Of a stretch of 64,000 nucleotides of DNA, positions 9,690-20,030 are shown piece after piece; the first letter of the stretch is position 1; every line of letters starts with the position of its first letter. Below the pieces are notes generated by a model. That model searched no databases and had not been told where the DNA came from. It saw nothing but the letters and a program-made list of their open reading frames with translations. The stretch spans positions 1 through 64,000 of the forward strand of contig JACEEZ010011923.1 of the NCBI GenBank assembly GCA_016584305.1, given 5' to 3'. The position numbers were made by a program, and so were the translations under genes. The stretch is from Chionoecetes opilio (Eukaryota; Arthropoda; Malacostraca; Decapoda; Majidae).

Positions 9690-10335
9690 TTCTGCATCTT
9701 ATCAAAGTTGTAGTGGATTCATCATTTATCATAAAAGTCTATTTCTTTTGTGTGTTTTGTATGTTCTGTAAAGTCTAAATGTCTCTTTTTCAAGTAGTTC
9801 TGCTTTTCATTTCTTGGTATCATGCTCTTTTAATTTGTCAGTTATTTCGTGTTGTGTACTATACCAAGTTGGTATATGTTGGTATTATGCTCTTTTAAAT
9901 AACTGTTGACTGTTTCACTTGCTCTTGCTGCTAAGATGAGTGTCAATGTCATGTTTAGGGCACCTGATTCACTTTGTGCTAAAATAAGGCCATCATCTGC
10001 ATAAAACAAGGCAGGAATAAAGCATATCTCATCTTTAGATCCAATATTTGTTTGGTTCAGGTGTAGGATGATAATATATGTTATCATTAAGAACAGTGAT
10101 GTTGAACCATTGCAGCCTTGCCTTATTCCGCTGGTGACATCCATGTTTGTTATGATCTCATTGTTTAGATACAGGATGGTCTTGTCATTTAGGTATATGT
10201 CACTTATGACGTCAATTATGTGTGGATGTATCCTGAACTTTTTTAGGCATTCAATTAGGGGCTTTCTTTTCACACTGTCAAAGGCTTTCTTGAAATCTAT
10301 AGCGATGGTTATTAATGGTCTCTTTGTCTTGAAAG
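9690..10335 (-). pseudogene. Non-LTR reverse-transcriptase fragment
   Basis: The minus-strand translation carries reverse-transcriptase landmarks in order: KAFDSVKRKPL (palm motif A), TSGIRQGCNGS (the RQG motif before motif B), and ALFYADDGLILAQ (the catalytic YADD motif). The first 143-residue block ends at 9842; downstream the same frame continues with Lys/Glu-rich LINE-like sequence broken by stops to about 9690. The 5' part is cut by the (CAC)n array at 10338. The gene copies RNA into DNA at the target site in an active LINE; this copy is dead. Clade cannot be fixed, though it differs clearly from the I-type and RTE copies elsewhere in the window. Confidence 0.85.
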
Positions 10336-10337
10336 AC

Positions 10338-10951
10338 CACCACCACCACCACCACCACCACCACCTCTACCACAACCACCACCACCACCACCACCACCAC
10401 CTCCACCACCACCACAACCACCACCACCACCACCACCACCACCACCACCACCACCACCACCACCACCACACCACCACCACCACCACAACACCACCACCAC
10501 CACCACCACCACCTCTACCACCACCACCTCTACCACAACCACCACCACCACTACCACAACACCACCACCACCACCACCACCACCAAACCACCACCACCAC
10601 CACCTCTACCACAACAACCACCACCACCACCACCACCACCACCACCACCTCTACCACCACCACCTCTACCACCACCACCACCACCTCCACCACCACCACC
10701 ACCACCACCACCACCCCCCACAACAACAATACCACCACCACCACACCACCACCACCACCACCACACCACCACCTCCACCACCACCACCACCACAACAACA
10801 ATTCCACCACCACAACACCACCACCACCACCACTACCACAACACCACCACCACCACCACCACCAAACCACCACCACCACCACCTCTACCACAACAACCAC
10901 CCCACCACCACCACCACCACCACCACCTCTACCACCACCACCACCACCATA
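10338..10951 (+). repeat. (CAC)n / (CCA)n trinucleotide array, about 610 bp
   Basis: Long CCACCA repeats with CTC, AAC and TAC variants. A 245-bp sub-block appears to be duplicated (compare about 10551-10690 with 10830-10950). All six frames are open over long stretches, giving poly-His, poly-Thr, poly-Pro, poly-Val, poly-Gly and poly-Trp; none is a gene. Confidence 0.97.
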
Positions 10952-11026
10952 AATGGATTCAAACTGCAAGTGAAAAAATATTAAAAGCAATGTAGAAAAG
11001 AGGTGTTGTTCAGATTTTGAAGTCTT

Positions 11027-11083
<57 letters not shown>
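11027..11083. repeat. (AT)n microsatellite
   Basis: Uninterrupted AT repeat of about 27 units. Confidence 0.97.
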
Positions 11084-11085
<2 letters not shown>

Positions 11086-11989
11086 TGGCTGGCAGTGGCT
11101 GGGAACATGGTATGCAGACATCAGAGCAGACACTGAAGGTACGCAGGGCAAAAAGGTGAAGGTACGAAAGGTAATCCCCCTGGATTAACAGACACCTGAC
11201 TTTGATGCAGGAAAACCTTGACTTCTATTTCAAAGACACCTCAAACATCCAACATGTGGAAACTTCATCCATTCTCAGATGATGGAACTGATCATTCTGA
11301 TGCCCTATTGGAGCTTCCAGTGGATTATTAAAAAAAACCCAGCTTTCAAAACATTTGGCCACCCTATGCATTGCATTGCTGGGTTATCCTGCTTGATAGT
11401 CAGGACTACAAGGAGTAAGCTGAGAAGGCAACAGCCATGCTTGTGCAGATGACAACATCATGTTTGTGTCAGCAAAGTTTCTCAAGCATAGTTTTAATCA
11501 AGGCATAGAAAAGGAATGCCATTCTGAATTTCGATCCTCTTATGTGGGTTGCACTGTAAAATTGTCTGATGCCTCGATTTAAGCTGATAGCAGACAAATT
11601 GCAACAGCAGCCAAGCCACTGATTTTTGTTTCTTGAAGGAAAAGGCTTTGTTTTCTGGATTACCAAATATGACGCTTATTAGGTGCAATTTTGCTTTAGT
11701 TTCAGGAAGAAAAATGCATTTGCTGTGGAATTCCGAAGGTAGGTTTAATTTGTCTGTGTATATTTATAGTTCTAGACTGCATGTGTTATTATTTAGAAAA
11801 ATATGTAAACTGTAAATCTAAAATGAGAGTGAAGCTGCTTTTTCCTAGCTATATATTTTGTAGAATGATATAGTTAGATTTAAAATGTCAGAGCTGTGAG
11901 ATTTAAAGGAGCGAAAAAAATTGTTGTGGACAGCTCATACCAAATCACTACTAGGGGTGGACGACATCAAAAAAGGTTGAAGAGCACTG
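11084..11989. mobile_element. Degraded DNA-transposon remnant ending in a hAT-like terminus
   Basis: The right edge reads AAAAAAGGTTGAAGAGCACTG, whose complement CAGTGCTCTTCAACC fits the CAGTG-NTCTCAAC type of hAT termini. The 8 bases after it (11990-11997) could be a target duplication, but the left terminus is not visible, so this cannot be tested. The interior has short coding-like stretches with no recognisable domain. It abuts the BEL/Pao fragment. Confidence 0.45.
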
Positions 11990-11999
11990 GCCTAATCAA

Positions 12000-12344
12000 A
12001 AGGTCTATAGTAAGTCAAACATATCAGCAGATATAATTATGGAACCTATATTGATCCCAGATCCTGTTATGGATATAAAAAGGTTTTCCTTATTAAGCAA
12101 ACTATTAAAGACTACTAAATTGGTCTTCAAATTCATAAAGAGGGATAGTTCTGATCCTTTGAAGTTTTGGGTTAGAACAATACAAAAGCAGGAATTTCCT
12201 GAGGAATATTAGCTCTTAGCCTCGGCTAGCCCCCGTAGGAACAAACTTATCAAATCATTAGGTCTGTACCTAGATAATGAGGGCATCATTAGGTGTCGAG
12301 GAAGAATTTGGAATGCTGATCTTCCCGATAAAACCTGCAATCCC
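12000..12344 (+). pseudogene. BEL/Pao pol, linker before integrase (broken)
   Basis: This is in the same frame as the integrase that follows and resembles the BEL/Pao region between RNase H and integrase, including RCRGRIWNADLPDK just before the integrase. A TAG at 12210-12212 interrupts the frame. The protease, reverse transcriptase and RNase H parts are absent, apparently replaced by the hAT-type sequence to the left. Confidence 0.7.
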
Positions 12345-13184
12345 ATGCTAATTCCCAAACGTCATCATCTTACTAAATTGCTAGTGGATGAATCTCATGG
12401 GAACTCGTTACATAGCGGAATGGCTGACACATTAGCCTATCTCAGGAGGGAATTTTGGATACCGCAGGGTAGACAGGCAGTTAAATACTACCTCAAATCT
12501 TGTATCAAATGCAAGAGATATGAGGGAAGACTGATCACCTATCCAGGGCCTCCTCAACTCCCCATGGATCAAGTACAATTATTAAAACCATTTGAAGTAG
12601 CTGGTGTCGACTATACTGGGGCAATACTAATTACAGGAGATAATGCTCCCCCCAAGAAAGTATATGTCTGCTTATTTACTTGCACCTCTACTAGGGCTGT
12701 TCATTTAGAAATAGCTGATGATTTAAGTGCCGAAATCTTTATTCAAGTGTTCCGGCGGTTTGTGACTCGGCGGTCGTGTCCTCGGCGATTGATTAGCGAT
12801 AATGCAACTAACTTCGTAGGAGCCTCCCCCATATTGTTAGAAATATTAAATCATCCATCAGTACAAAAACCTCTAGTGTTAAGGAAATGCTCATGGACCT
12901 TTACTACCCCTAGAGCTCCTTGGCAAAATGGTTTCACAGTGAGAATGATTGGCATAGTTAAGTCTTGTCTTAGGAAAACTCTCCACAAGACAAAGATAGG
13001 TCTAGAAGACCTGAAAACCATAGTGACTGAGATTGAGACCCGTATCAATAACCGACCCTTAACCTACTTAGATGATTCATCAGTAAATATAGAAGCTCTT
13101 ACTCCCTCACATTCAATTGATGGGAGAAGACTGGAACCCTTTCCTTTAATAGAATGGTTAGAATACAGAAACTACCACGTGTAG
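12345..13184 (+). pseudogene. BEL/Pao integrase (DDE, catalytic Glu lost)
   Basis: The 279-residue open block covers the integrase core of a BEL/Pao (Belpaoviridae-type) retrotransposon. The zinc-binding site is seen as His18, His23, Cys53 and Cys56, with AYLRREFWIPQGRQ between the pairs as in this family. The catalytic domain shows Asp89 (GVDYTG) and Asp152 (LISDNATNF). The third acidic residue should sit in the GFWERxxG motif; here the sequence is GFTVRMIG, so Val199 replaces Glu and the enzyme would be inactive. The frame ends because a roughly 70-bp TTCTTATG-tailed sequence is inserted at about 13161-13230. In life the protein would join reverse-transcribed DNA to the host chromosome. Confidence 0.9.
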
Positions 13185-13230
13185 GTCTCGCGGCCTCTTC
13201 TAGCTTCCTTATTTTCTTATGTTCTAATAG
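13161..13230 (+). repeat. TTCTTATG-tailed motif inserted in BEL/Pao pol (copy 2)
   Basis: Matches 3671-3748 and 59141-59203 (ACTACCACGTGTAGGTCTC..GGCCTCTT...TTATTTTCTTATG). Pol homology stops before it and resumes after it, so it is a later insertion. Confidence 0.75.
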
Positions 13231-13717
13231 ATACAAGGGAAGATATACAAGATCCTACAATAAATGACCCGGCTCAACATCTCCGGGAAGGTTATCACAC
13301 CTTAAGTAAAATTTTAAGGTCATGGGATAAGCATTGGAGTGCAGATTATTTACTGAGTCTAAGGGAAAAGTTTTATGGGGCTCAACAGCCAGAAAATCAA
13401 AGTCCAATTAAAGTAGGAGATATATAGTAATCCTTAGGGGAGATATGCCTCGTTCGCAATGGCCTCTAGGAAAAATAGCAAAATTGCATACTGATGGAAA
13501 GGGGATTGTGAGGTCAGTGGAGTTACTAGTGAGGGAACAACGATGTGTGCGGACGGTAAATAATTTGATTCCCCTAGAGTTAGCTGAAGAAGTAAATGAG
13601 GACTCTAAGTCTACGTCTTGGCAGGCCAACTTAGGGGATTCCCGACCTCGGAGGCAAGCTGCTTTAAAGTGTAAAACCACTTGGAGAAACCTCATTAAAG
13701 GGGGTCAACTTACCTGA
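13231..13717 (+). pseudogene. BEL/Pao pol C-terminal domain (frameshifted)
   Basis: After the insertion the frame resumes with the post-integrase domain: HWSADYLLSLREKFYG is a typical BEL/Pao motif. It meets a TAG at about 13428, and the next block (13445-13717) continues in another frame with SQWPLGKIAKLHTDGKGIVR and a C-terminal SRPRRQAA-like tail. The order and motifs are those of the C-terminal domain that follows BEL/Pao integrases. Two breaks (insertion, frameshift) are added to the stop at 12210. Confidence 0.85.
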
Positions 13718-13736
13718 AGCAAACCTTCATTTTTCG

Positions 13737-14460
13737 CCGGCCCCCAGTTGTGGAAATTATCCACTAAAACCGCTCTCTAATTAGGAGAATGGTATGGTGG
13801 AATTGGACGCCCCCCTTGTCAAAAAGGGAGACTAATAAAAACTCCACCTATGTATATGTTATTATAGAATTTGGTAGAAATTAAGATGCATTAAATATAG
13901 TAATATAATTCTGGTGGTATTCACCTACAGTACCACAATTAATCAAAGGATTAACATAATATAAGAATTGTGAGGAACTTCCACGTATAGGAGTAAACAT
14001 TATTGGAACGCTCCACGTGTAGCTCCAGCTGTCTTAATAAGGGTTTTCAGTCAAGACATCATTCACGCATTAGTCCTACACGATGAAGGTGTAGCCACTC
14101 TCTTGATTGTACACTATAAGGTGTAGTCATGCTCATTTTAATATGTGTGAGCCTATGTGTTAACCGATCAATCGATTATAAGCAAGGACAAAGTGGTAAA
14201 CACACCACAATAGTGCCGCGCTATGAACTGTGAAAAGTTACCGTCGGCCTACCATAGTCGCCGCCATTACGTGCACCACAATTACCAACGCCCTGAGCCG
14301 CCCTACAGCGCCTACCACCACTCCCTCAAATAATAATCAAGCCTTCAAATCATCAACCCATCTACCACTGCTGAGTATACCTTAGGTAGCGTCTAAATAG
14401 GGTATTAATGCAGTCTAGGTAATTATTGGGTTAATAGCAAGGTGAGTTCACGTCAATTAT
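13737..14460 (+). mobile_element. Probable BEL/Pao 3' LTR
   Basis: The end of pol is followed by CGCCGGCCCCCAG and then TGTGGAAATTATCC at 13749, a position and TG start usual for BEL/Pao 3' LTRs. The right end is not definable because the LINE begins at about 14470 and no 5' LTR is in the window to compare. AT-rich in the first half, CCACCA/CCAC-rich later. Confidence 0.45.
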
Positions 14461-14475
14461 TACTATAATTTCAAC

Positions 14476-14970
14476 ATGGGGGATTTCAATGCTCACCACC
14501 AGTGCTGGGACCCGGACCTGCCCCGCCATCATCGGAACACTGCGGGGAATGCCTTGTTTCAAGTTATCCTTGATTCTCCCCATCTGTCCCTGTTGAGCCC
14601 CCCCGGCCTGGCCACCAGGTTCAATCCCCACACTGGTGCTTCCACGGTCCTGGATCTCTTCATCGGTGACCCACTGTTCAACACCTCCACCTTCTCCACT
14701 GGGCCCTACATGGGGAGCGACCACCTCCCGGTCCTGGCCTCTGTCCCACAGACCCCCCCGAGTCCCCACCCTGGCTGCCTGCCCCGATGGAAGATCTCGC
14801 CTTCTGAGTGGTCTTGTTTCCGGGAGGCCCTCCGTCCTTCACCGGGTTTCTCCACTCTGCCCTTGGAGAACGCGGCGACGTCGCTACCTCAGTCGCTGGC
14901 CGCAGCGGGTGCGGCTGCCTTCCACCCGGCCACGCGTCGCACACCCCGTCGCCCGGGGAAGCCTTGGTGA
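14476..14970 (+). pseudogene. LINE AP-endonuclease C-terminal part
   Basis: The frame begins MGDFNAHHQCWDP, the GDFNAHH motif of apurinic-type LINE endonucleases, and includes LDLFIGD and GSDHLPVLASV, which holds the conserved Asp-His (SDH) pair. These residues belong to the catalytic site that nicks target DNA. The N-terminal half of the domain is missing at the 5' truncation. The frame is lost near 14970 and the coding signal continues in another frame, showing a 1-2 nt indel. Confidence 0.85.
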
Positions 14971-16407
14971 GATGACAACTGTGCCCAAGCGACACTGGCC
15001 CGCCGTCGGGCCTGGAGTTAGTGGCGAAGGACACCTACACTGCAGGCTGGGCAAAGATTACCGCCGTCTTGACGCCTTCTGCGCAAAGACCATCCTCATG
15101 GCCCAGAGGAGTACAAGGGGTTCCCACTGCTCCTCCCTCTCCTTCTCTTCCTCCACCAAGAGAACCTGGGACTTCCTGCACTCTATGGAGGGCAAGAAGG
15201 CACGCCACCCCATCCCCCTGACAGACGGTGCTCGGTCCCCGTTGGATGACCCCCAGAAGGCGGAGGCCCTTGCCCACCACTACCACCTGGGAATCGGCCT
15301 TCGCCCTCCTCTTCATCCTCTGGCAGACCTCTACCGTGCTCTCTCCAATTCCATCAACTCCCCAGGTATCCCGGTTCTCGCACAGCCTTTCACCCGTCGG
15401 GAAATGGATGTGGCCCTGTCCACACTGCATGCAGGCAAGGCAGCTGGACGAGACCACATTCCTTATGACTTCCTCACCCACCTCACCCCCCTACCCTACA
15501 GGATTGCCTCTTGCTCCTATACAACACCAGCTGGGAGACGGGGCAGTTCCCCACCTGTTGGAAGCCCTCTGTCCTCATCCCCATCCCCAAGCCGGGTAAA
15601 GATCCGTCGCTCCCATCTTCCTACAGACCCATAGCTCTCCTCTTCTGCATTGGGAAGCTGATGGAGCGCCTGGTGACCACACGCCTATCCTGGTGGCTGG
15701 AGGAGAAGCGCTTGCTGAGGGAGGAGGAGCAGTGCGGCTTTCGCCCCCGTAGAGGCACCCTGGACGTGCTGGGCCAACTTGAATACCATATGTCTGTGAC
15801 ACCTACCGACAGCGCCAGGTCATGACTACCATCTTCATTGACCTGGAAGGAGCCTTCGACTCAGCACCACATGAGGGTATCCTCTTCAAGTTGGCCGGCA
15901 TTGGCATTACCGGGGCCACCCTTGCCTGGGTCCGGGACTTCCTTGCCGGTCGCTCTTATCATGGTTGCGGTGGGCGCCTCCTTGTCACCTTTCCGTCCCA
16001 TTCGCAGAGGCGTCCCTCAGGGTTCCATGCTAAGTCCTCTCCTCTTCAACGTCCTCCTCTCTGAACTTCGCATTCCACCCCACTCGCACCTCCTCGTCTA
16101 CGCTGACGACAACACCATCGTCAGCCGGGCACCAACATTGGCCCAGGCGCAGGCCCACCTGCAAGAAGCGGCAACCTCCCTCAGTGACTGGGTGACCACC
16201 TGGGGTCTGAAGGTCAATGTCCCTAAAAGCACACTTATGTGCTTCAATCTTAAGCGGCTTCCCTTCCCACCTACACTCCATCTGTGCGGCCGGGCAGTTC
16301 CTTACGCCAGGACGCACACCTTCCTGGGGCTGCGGCTGGACGGTCCTCGCCTCTCATTAGGCCGGGCACATAGCCTATCTCCGCACCTTCTGCAACAAAG
16401 CGCTTAG
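14970..16407 (+). pseudogene. LINE reverse transcriptase (several frameshifts)
   Basis: The coding signal passes through four frames. 14990-15500 holds the pre-RT thumb-like region and FTRREMDVALSTL..GKAAGRD (RT block 0/1). 15511-15825 holds PIPKPGKDPSLPSSYRPIAL and CGFRPRRGTLD. 15822-15970 holds IFIDLEGAFDS (motif A). 15970-16407 holds RRGVPQGSMLSPLLFNV (motif B) and LLVYADDNTIV (catalytic YADD), then the WGLKVNVPKS motif. Breaks lie at about 14970, 15505, 15815, 15970 and 16390. All catalytic aspartates are present, so damage is by indels, either real decay or sequencing error. The encoded enzyme primes reverse transcription at the nicked target. Confidence 0.9.
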
Positions 16408-16412
16408 ACGTT

Positions 16413-17384
16413 ATGAAACGGATTGCTGGTGTCCGTTGGGGTGCAAACCGAGATCTTCTCCAGTACTATCTTGCCACCATCAGACCCAAAATCATGTACG
16501 GCAGCAGAATTTATGGGTCAGCGGCACGGACTGTCCTCACCAGGCTGGATCCCCTCCAGAATGCTACCCTTCGGATTTCAATGGGGGCCATGAAATCCTC
16601 CCCTGTTATCTCCTTGCATGTCGAGAGTGGCATCCTCCCCTTGTCAGCCCACAGAAGGGAGGTTCTGTGCCAGCATTGTCACCGCCTCTTGTGCTTGCCC
16701 CCGGCTCACCCCCTTGCTTCTCTCTATGCCAACTCTGGTATGGACCATCACACGCCTGTTTGGTCCCCGGGTGCCAGACAACCACTGCTGGTGAGAGCCC
16801 TGCTGGCTCTCACCGTCTTCAGCCTACCACCACCACCACCACAACTCACCAGCCCACACTCTCCCCTCCCACCCTGGCTGGACACCTCCTCCAATTTTAC
16901 CCTGCACCTTCCGGACCTCCCCTCTCGGCACTCTGCAGGCGTTCTGGCGGCAACGCTATTCCGTGAGATGGACAGGACGATGTACAACCACCATATCAAG
17001 CTTTTCACGGATGGCTCCCACTCCCCGTCACATCCCTCCACGGCAGCAGCCGTCTATGACCCTGCCAACTCCATCTGCAGGACATGGAGGCTCCCGCCGG
17101 AGACGGGCGTCCTGTCGTCGGAGCTCTATGCCCTCCACCAGGCCATCACGCACCTTCCCGCCTGTCATACCAAGGGCAAGGCTGTGCTTTACACAGACTC
17201 CCTCTCCTCACTCCACCTCCTCGTCTCCCGCCACCCCCACTCATCCACGTCCTTCGTCCACGTCGTCCCGAGGGCCCTTCTCCACCTTACCACCGAGGGC
17301 TGGGATATCGCCTTTCAGTGGGTTCCCTCCCACGCTGGTATCCCAGGCAACGATACTGTTTTCTTTATAGGGACTGGCAACTAA
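16413..17384 (+). pseudogene. LINE RT C-terminus plus RNase H domain
   Basis: The first 120 residues are the post-RT region (YYLATIRPKIMYGS, LDPLQNATLRISMGA). An RNase H domain follows: LFTDGSHSP supplies the first Asp, SSELYALHQAI the Glu, VLYTDSLSSL the next Asp, and WVPSHAGIPGND the His and final Asp. All four catalytic positions appear intact. RNase H in this position is characteristic of the I superfamily. The frame is destroyed directly after GIPGND by a poly-A-tailed insertion (17357-17463). Confidence 0.9.
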
Positions 17385-17463
17385 GCGGGCTTTGTGTTAC
17401 CCATTTTTGTTGTGCCCTTGGCCAGTTCCTTGTGATGTAAAAAAAAAACGAAAAAAAAAAACG
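17357..17463 (+). mobile_element. Short poly-A-tailed retroinsertion inside the LINE
   Basis: About 105 bp interrupts RNase H sequence that resumes with GAGATAGCGGATTCTGC. The insert ends in two A-runs separated by CG and is flanked by AACGA on both sides, a plausible short target duplication. It looks like a severely 5'-truncated LINE-mobilised transcript. Confidence 0.7.
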
Positions 17464-17960
17464 AGATAGCGGATTCTGCTGCCAGGATGGCCTTATCAGA
17501 GGTAAACAAAACACCCTTCCCTCTGCCGCTCTCCACAGCCACACGCCTCATCTCCCGGGTCTGCCACTCCACCTGGAATAACACGCTCGGCGATGTCCTT
17601 CGCATTACCTCCATGGGCCAATACCGCAGTGACTCTTCCCCCCAGCCGTGGATAAGGAAAAAGTCCCGCGTCCTCGATGTCTCCCTCACCCGCCTCCGCC
17701 TGGGGCACACGACACTCACGGCTCACCTGCATCGTCTCCGTCTGTCCCCTGACCCTCACTGCCCCTGGTGCATAAATGTTCCGGAGGCTATTAAACACTT
17801 TCTGCTGCAGTGTCCGCGCTTCCACTCCCACCGTGTAGTGCTACACTCTCAACTCCTTGCCCTGAACGTCAACACCTTTGACCTGCCCACCTTGCTGGCG
17901 GCGGCGGGCATTCCCCCCCACGGCAACACGCCGTCATCCGCCTCACCTGTGCCTTCCTGA
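17464..17960 (+). pseudogene. LINE C-terminal region with CxxC..HxxxxC motif
   Basis: Resumes in the RNase H tail (DSAARMAL) after the insertion and continues to a stop at 17960. The C-terminal half holds CPWCINVPEAIKHFLLQC, the zinc-knuckle-like motif seen at the end of many LINE pol proteins. This exact segment and the 3' UTR after it are what the CCCGGAC-family elements have captured in antisense (46.1, 48.8, 51.1 and 60.1 kb). Confidence 0.88.
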
Positions 17961-18066
17961 GGAAGACAGGTCAACTACCGCGCCTGTGATAGCATCATAG
18001 GACATCACCAGGGCTCATAGTGTTCCCCAAGGGATCCTCGCAGCCCTAAAACAAGAACAAGAAGAC

Positions 18067-18230
18067 TTGACTCTAGGGTAAGTTCACCAAGAACCAAGTT
18101 TCTTACTGGTATGAATATGATCATGTAGCTTGTATTCCCGCTCGGTAGATTTTCAGTAGTGGGCTTTCACAGATTACGAGGCCAAAACTTTGTTTTCCTG
18201 AATAGTTTTGGGTAAATTTTTACACTAGGA
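18067..18230. other. Unassigned spacer
   Basis: Sequence between the LINE tail and the foldback cluster; no feature recognised. Confidence 0.4.
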
Positions 18231-18920
18231 CCGAAAATCCCTACACAATTGGAGAGTATGGTGTTTGTTCACCTTATTGGATTCTAAGAAACATTCTCTA
18301 TTAGCTTCCGTCGCAAATGATTACTTTGTATTATTTTACGATGGCACCAAACTTCCCTACACAATTGGGAGTATGATTTTTGTTTACCTTATTGTATTCT
18401 AAGCGACATTATCTCATTGAGCTTTCCGTCGCAAATCAATAGTTTCGGAGATATATAACATTTTAGGTGGAGGGAGGAATATGTCTCCTTGTATACAAAA
18501 TGCCTCCCTCTTCCTCTTCCTCTTCTTGTGACCTGCATCGCTTTTGTTTGGTATTTTATTAAACTTTTATTATTGGACCCAGTTAGGAGGTGAAAGGTTA
18601 GGTTAGGTTAGGTTAGGTAAGGTAAGGTAAGGTTCAGGTTAGGTTAGGTTAGGTTAGGTAAGATAACCACGGGTGCGCCTCCGAAACAAAAGCAATACAG
18701 GTCACAAGAAGAGGAAGAGGGAGGCATTTTGTAAACAGGGAGACATATTCCTCCCCCCACTTAAAATGTTCTATATCTCCAAAACTATTGATTTGCGACG
18801 GAAAGCTCAAAGAGAAAATGTCTCAGAATACAATAAGGTAAACAAAAACCATGCTCCCAATTGTGTAGGGAAGTTTGGTGCCATCGTAAAAAATTACCGA
18901 TTACTTTTGCAGATATAAGA
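18230..18920. mobile_element. Foldback 1 with TTAGG repeats in the loop
   Basis: The arms (about 18318-18555 and 18680-18912) are reverse complements through ATGTCTCC, GCCTCCCTCTTCCTCTTCC, TGTGACCTG and GATTTGCGACGG. The loop holds GGTTAGGTTAGGTTAGG and GGTAAGG variants at 18594-18663. The left arm starts with two tandem direct copies of a module (18235-18320 and 18355-18445) that recurs elsewhere. Confidence 0.85.
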
Positions 18921-19079
18921 TGTTTTTAATAGAAAGTAATGTCTATGAGATATGAAAATTAAACTAACCTAACCCCACCTTTTGACTCACTAAACTAACC
19001 TAACCTAACCTAATCCCACGCTCTAACCTCCTAACTAAAGCCAAATATCTCCATTAAATAGTGTCAGTTTAAAAGTTCG

Positions 19080-19785
19080 GCAAGGGAAGAACAGAGACAC
19101 CGACTATTTTTTCCTAGCCTACAATAGGTGCTTTTTCTAATGGAGATAGTTTTATTTTGCGCAAACCCATAGTTTTGAAGAAAAAAAAGAATCACCGAAT
19201 TTTATGGTACCGTTTCCATTAACAACACTATCTCCATCAGAAAAAGCACTAAAACTTGGCCGGGAAAAATTTGTCAGGGTCTTATAGGTTTTAATGAAAC
19301 CTAACTTAACCTTATAGGTTTTAATGAAACCTAACTTAACCTTATAGGTTTTAATGAAACTATAAGGTTAGGTTAGGTATACTTTGTGGTTAAGGTTAGG
19401 TTAGGTTTCATTAAAACCTTTAAGGTTAGGTTTGGTTTCATTAAAATTAAAAACCTATAAGGTTTGGTTAGGTTTCATTAAAACCTATAAGGTTAGGTTA
19501 GGTTTCATTAAAACCTATAAGGTTAGGTTAGCTTTCATTAAAACCTATAAGGTTAGGTTAGATTTCATTAAAACCTGTAAGACCCTGACAAATTTTTCAC
19601 GGCCAAGTTTTAGTGCTTTTTCTGATGGAGATACAGTGTTTTTAATGGAAATGGTACCATAAAATTCGGTGATGATTTAATTTTTTTTTTTTTATGAGTT
19701 TGCGCAATATAAAACTATCTCCATTAGAAAAAGCACCTATTGTAGGGCAGGAAAAAATAGTCGGTGTCTCTGAAAACTACCGCGA
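19080..19785. mobile_element. Foldback 2 with 30-bp TTAGG-containing repeats
   Basis: Arms of about 280-400 bp pair through GACACCGACTATTTTTTCC, GTGCTTTTTCTAATGGAGAT, TGGTACC and CCCTGACAAATTT. The inner part is a 30-bp unit (CTTATAGGTTTTAATGAAAC) repeated three times in one sense and about six times in the other. Short open frames here are repeat translations. Confidence 0.85.
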
Positions 19786-19807
19786 AGTCCTCGTCCATTA
19801 TTACCTC

Positions 19808-20030
19808 CAAAAGTAATGATTTGCGACGGAAGCTCACAGAGATAATGTTTCCTAGAATCCAATAAGGTAAACAGAAACCATACTCCCAATTGTGTAGGGA
19901 ATTTCGGGCCTAGTGTAAAATAATACCTAGTTTTGATGTGTTTTGGGTATTATTTTACACTAGGACCAGAATTCCCTACATAATTGAGAGCATTGTTTCT
20001 GTTTACTTTATTGGATTCTACCGTAGGGTA
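19808..20030. mobile_element. Foldback 3 (short)
   Basis: GTAGGGAATTTCGGGCCTAG and TAAAATAATACC pair with GGTATTATTTTA and CTAGGACCAGAATTCCCTAC across a loop of about 20 bp. The left arm is a further copy of the module of foldback 1. Confidence 0.8.

Larger units (their letters stand above)
14470..18066 (+). mobile_element. I-superfamily-like LINE, 5'-truncated
   Basis: Endonuclease end, reverse transcriptase, RNase H and CxxC..HxxxxC domains follow in order, then a 3' UTR ending in ACAAGAACAAGAAG. The presence of RNase H after RT points to the I group of LINEs. The 5' end is cut within the endonuclease. A second decayed copy lies at 42476-43245 and antisense tails at 33560-33900 and inside the CCCGGAC-family elements. 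Confidence 0.85.

Noticed and set aside
10068..10952. 294-codon frame of His/Thr/Pro
   Set aside because: Translation of the (CAC)n array joined to antisense reverse transcriptase sequence.
18594..18663. True chromosome end (telomere)
   Set aside because: TTAGG runs are short, degenerate and enclosed by foldback arms on both sides.
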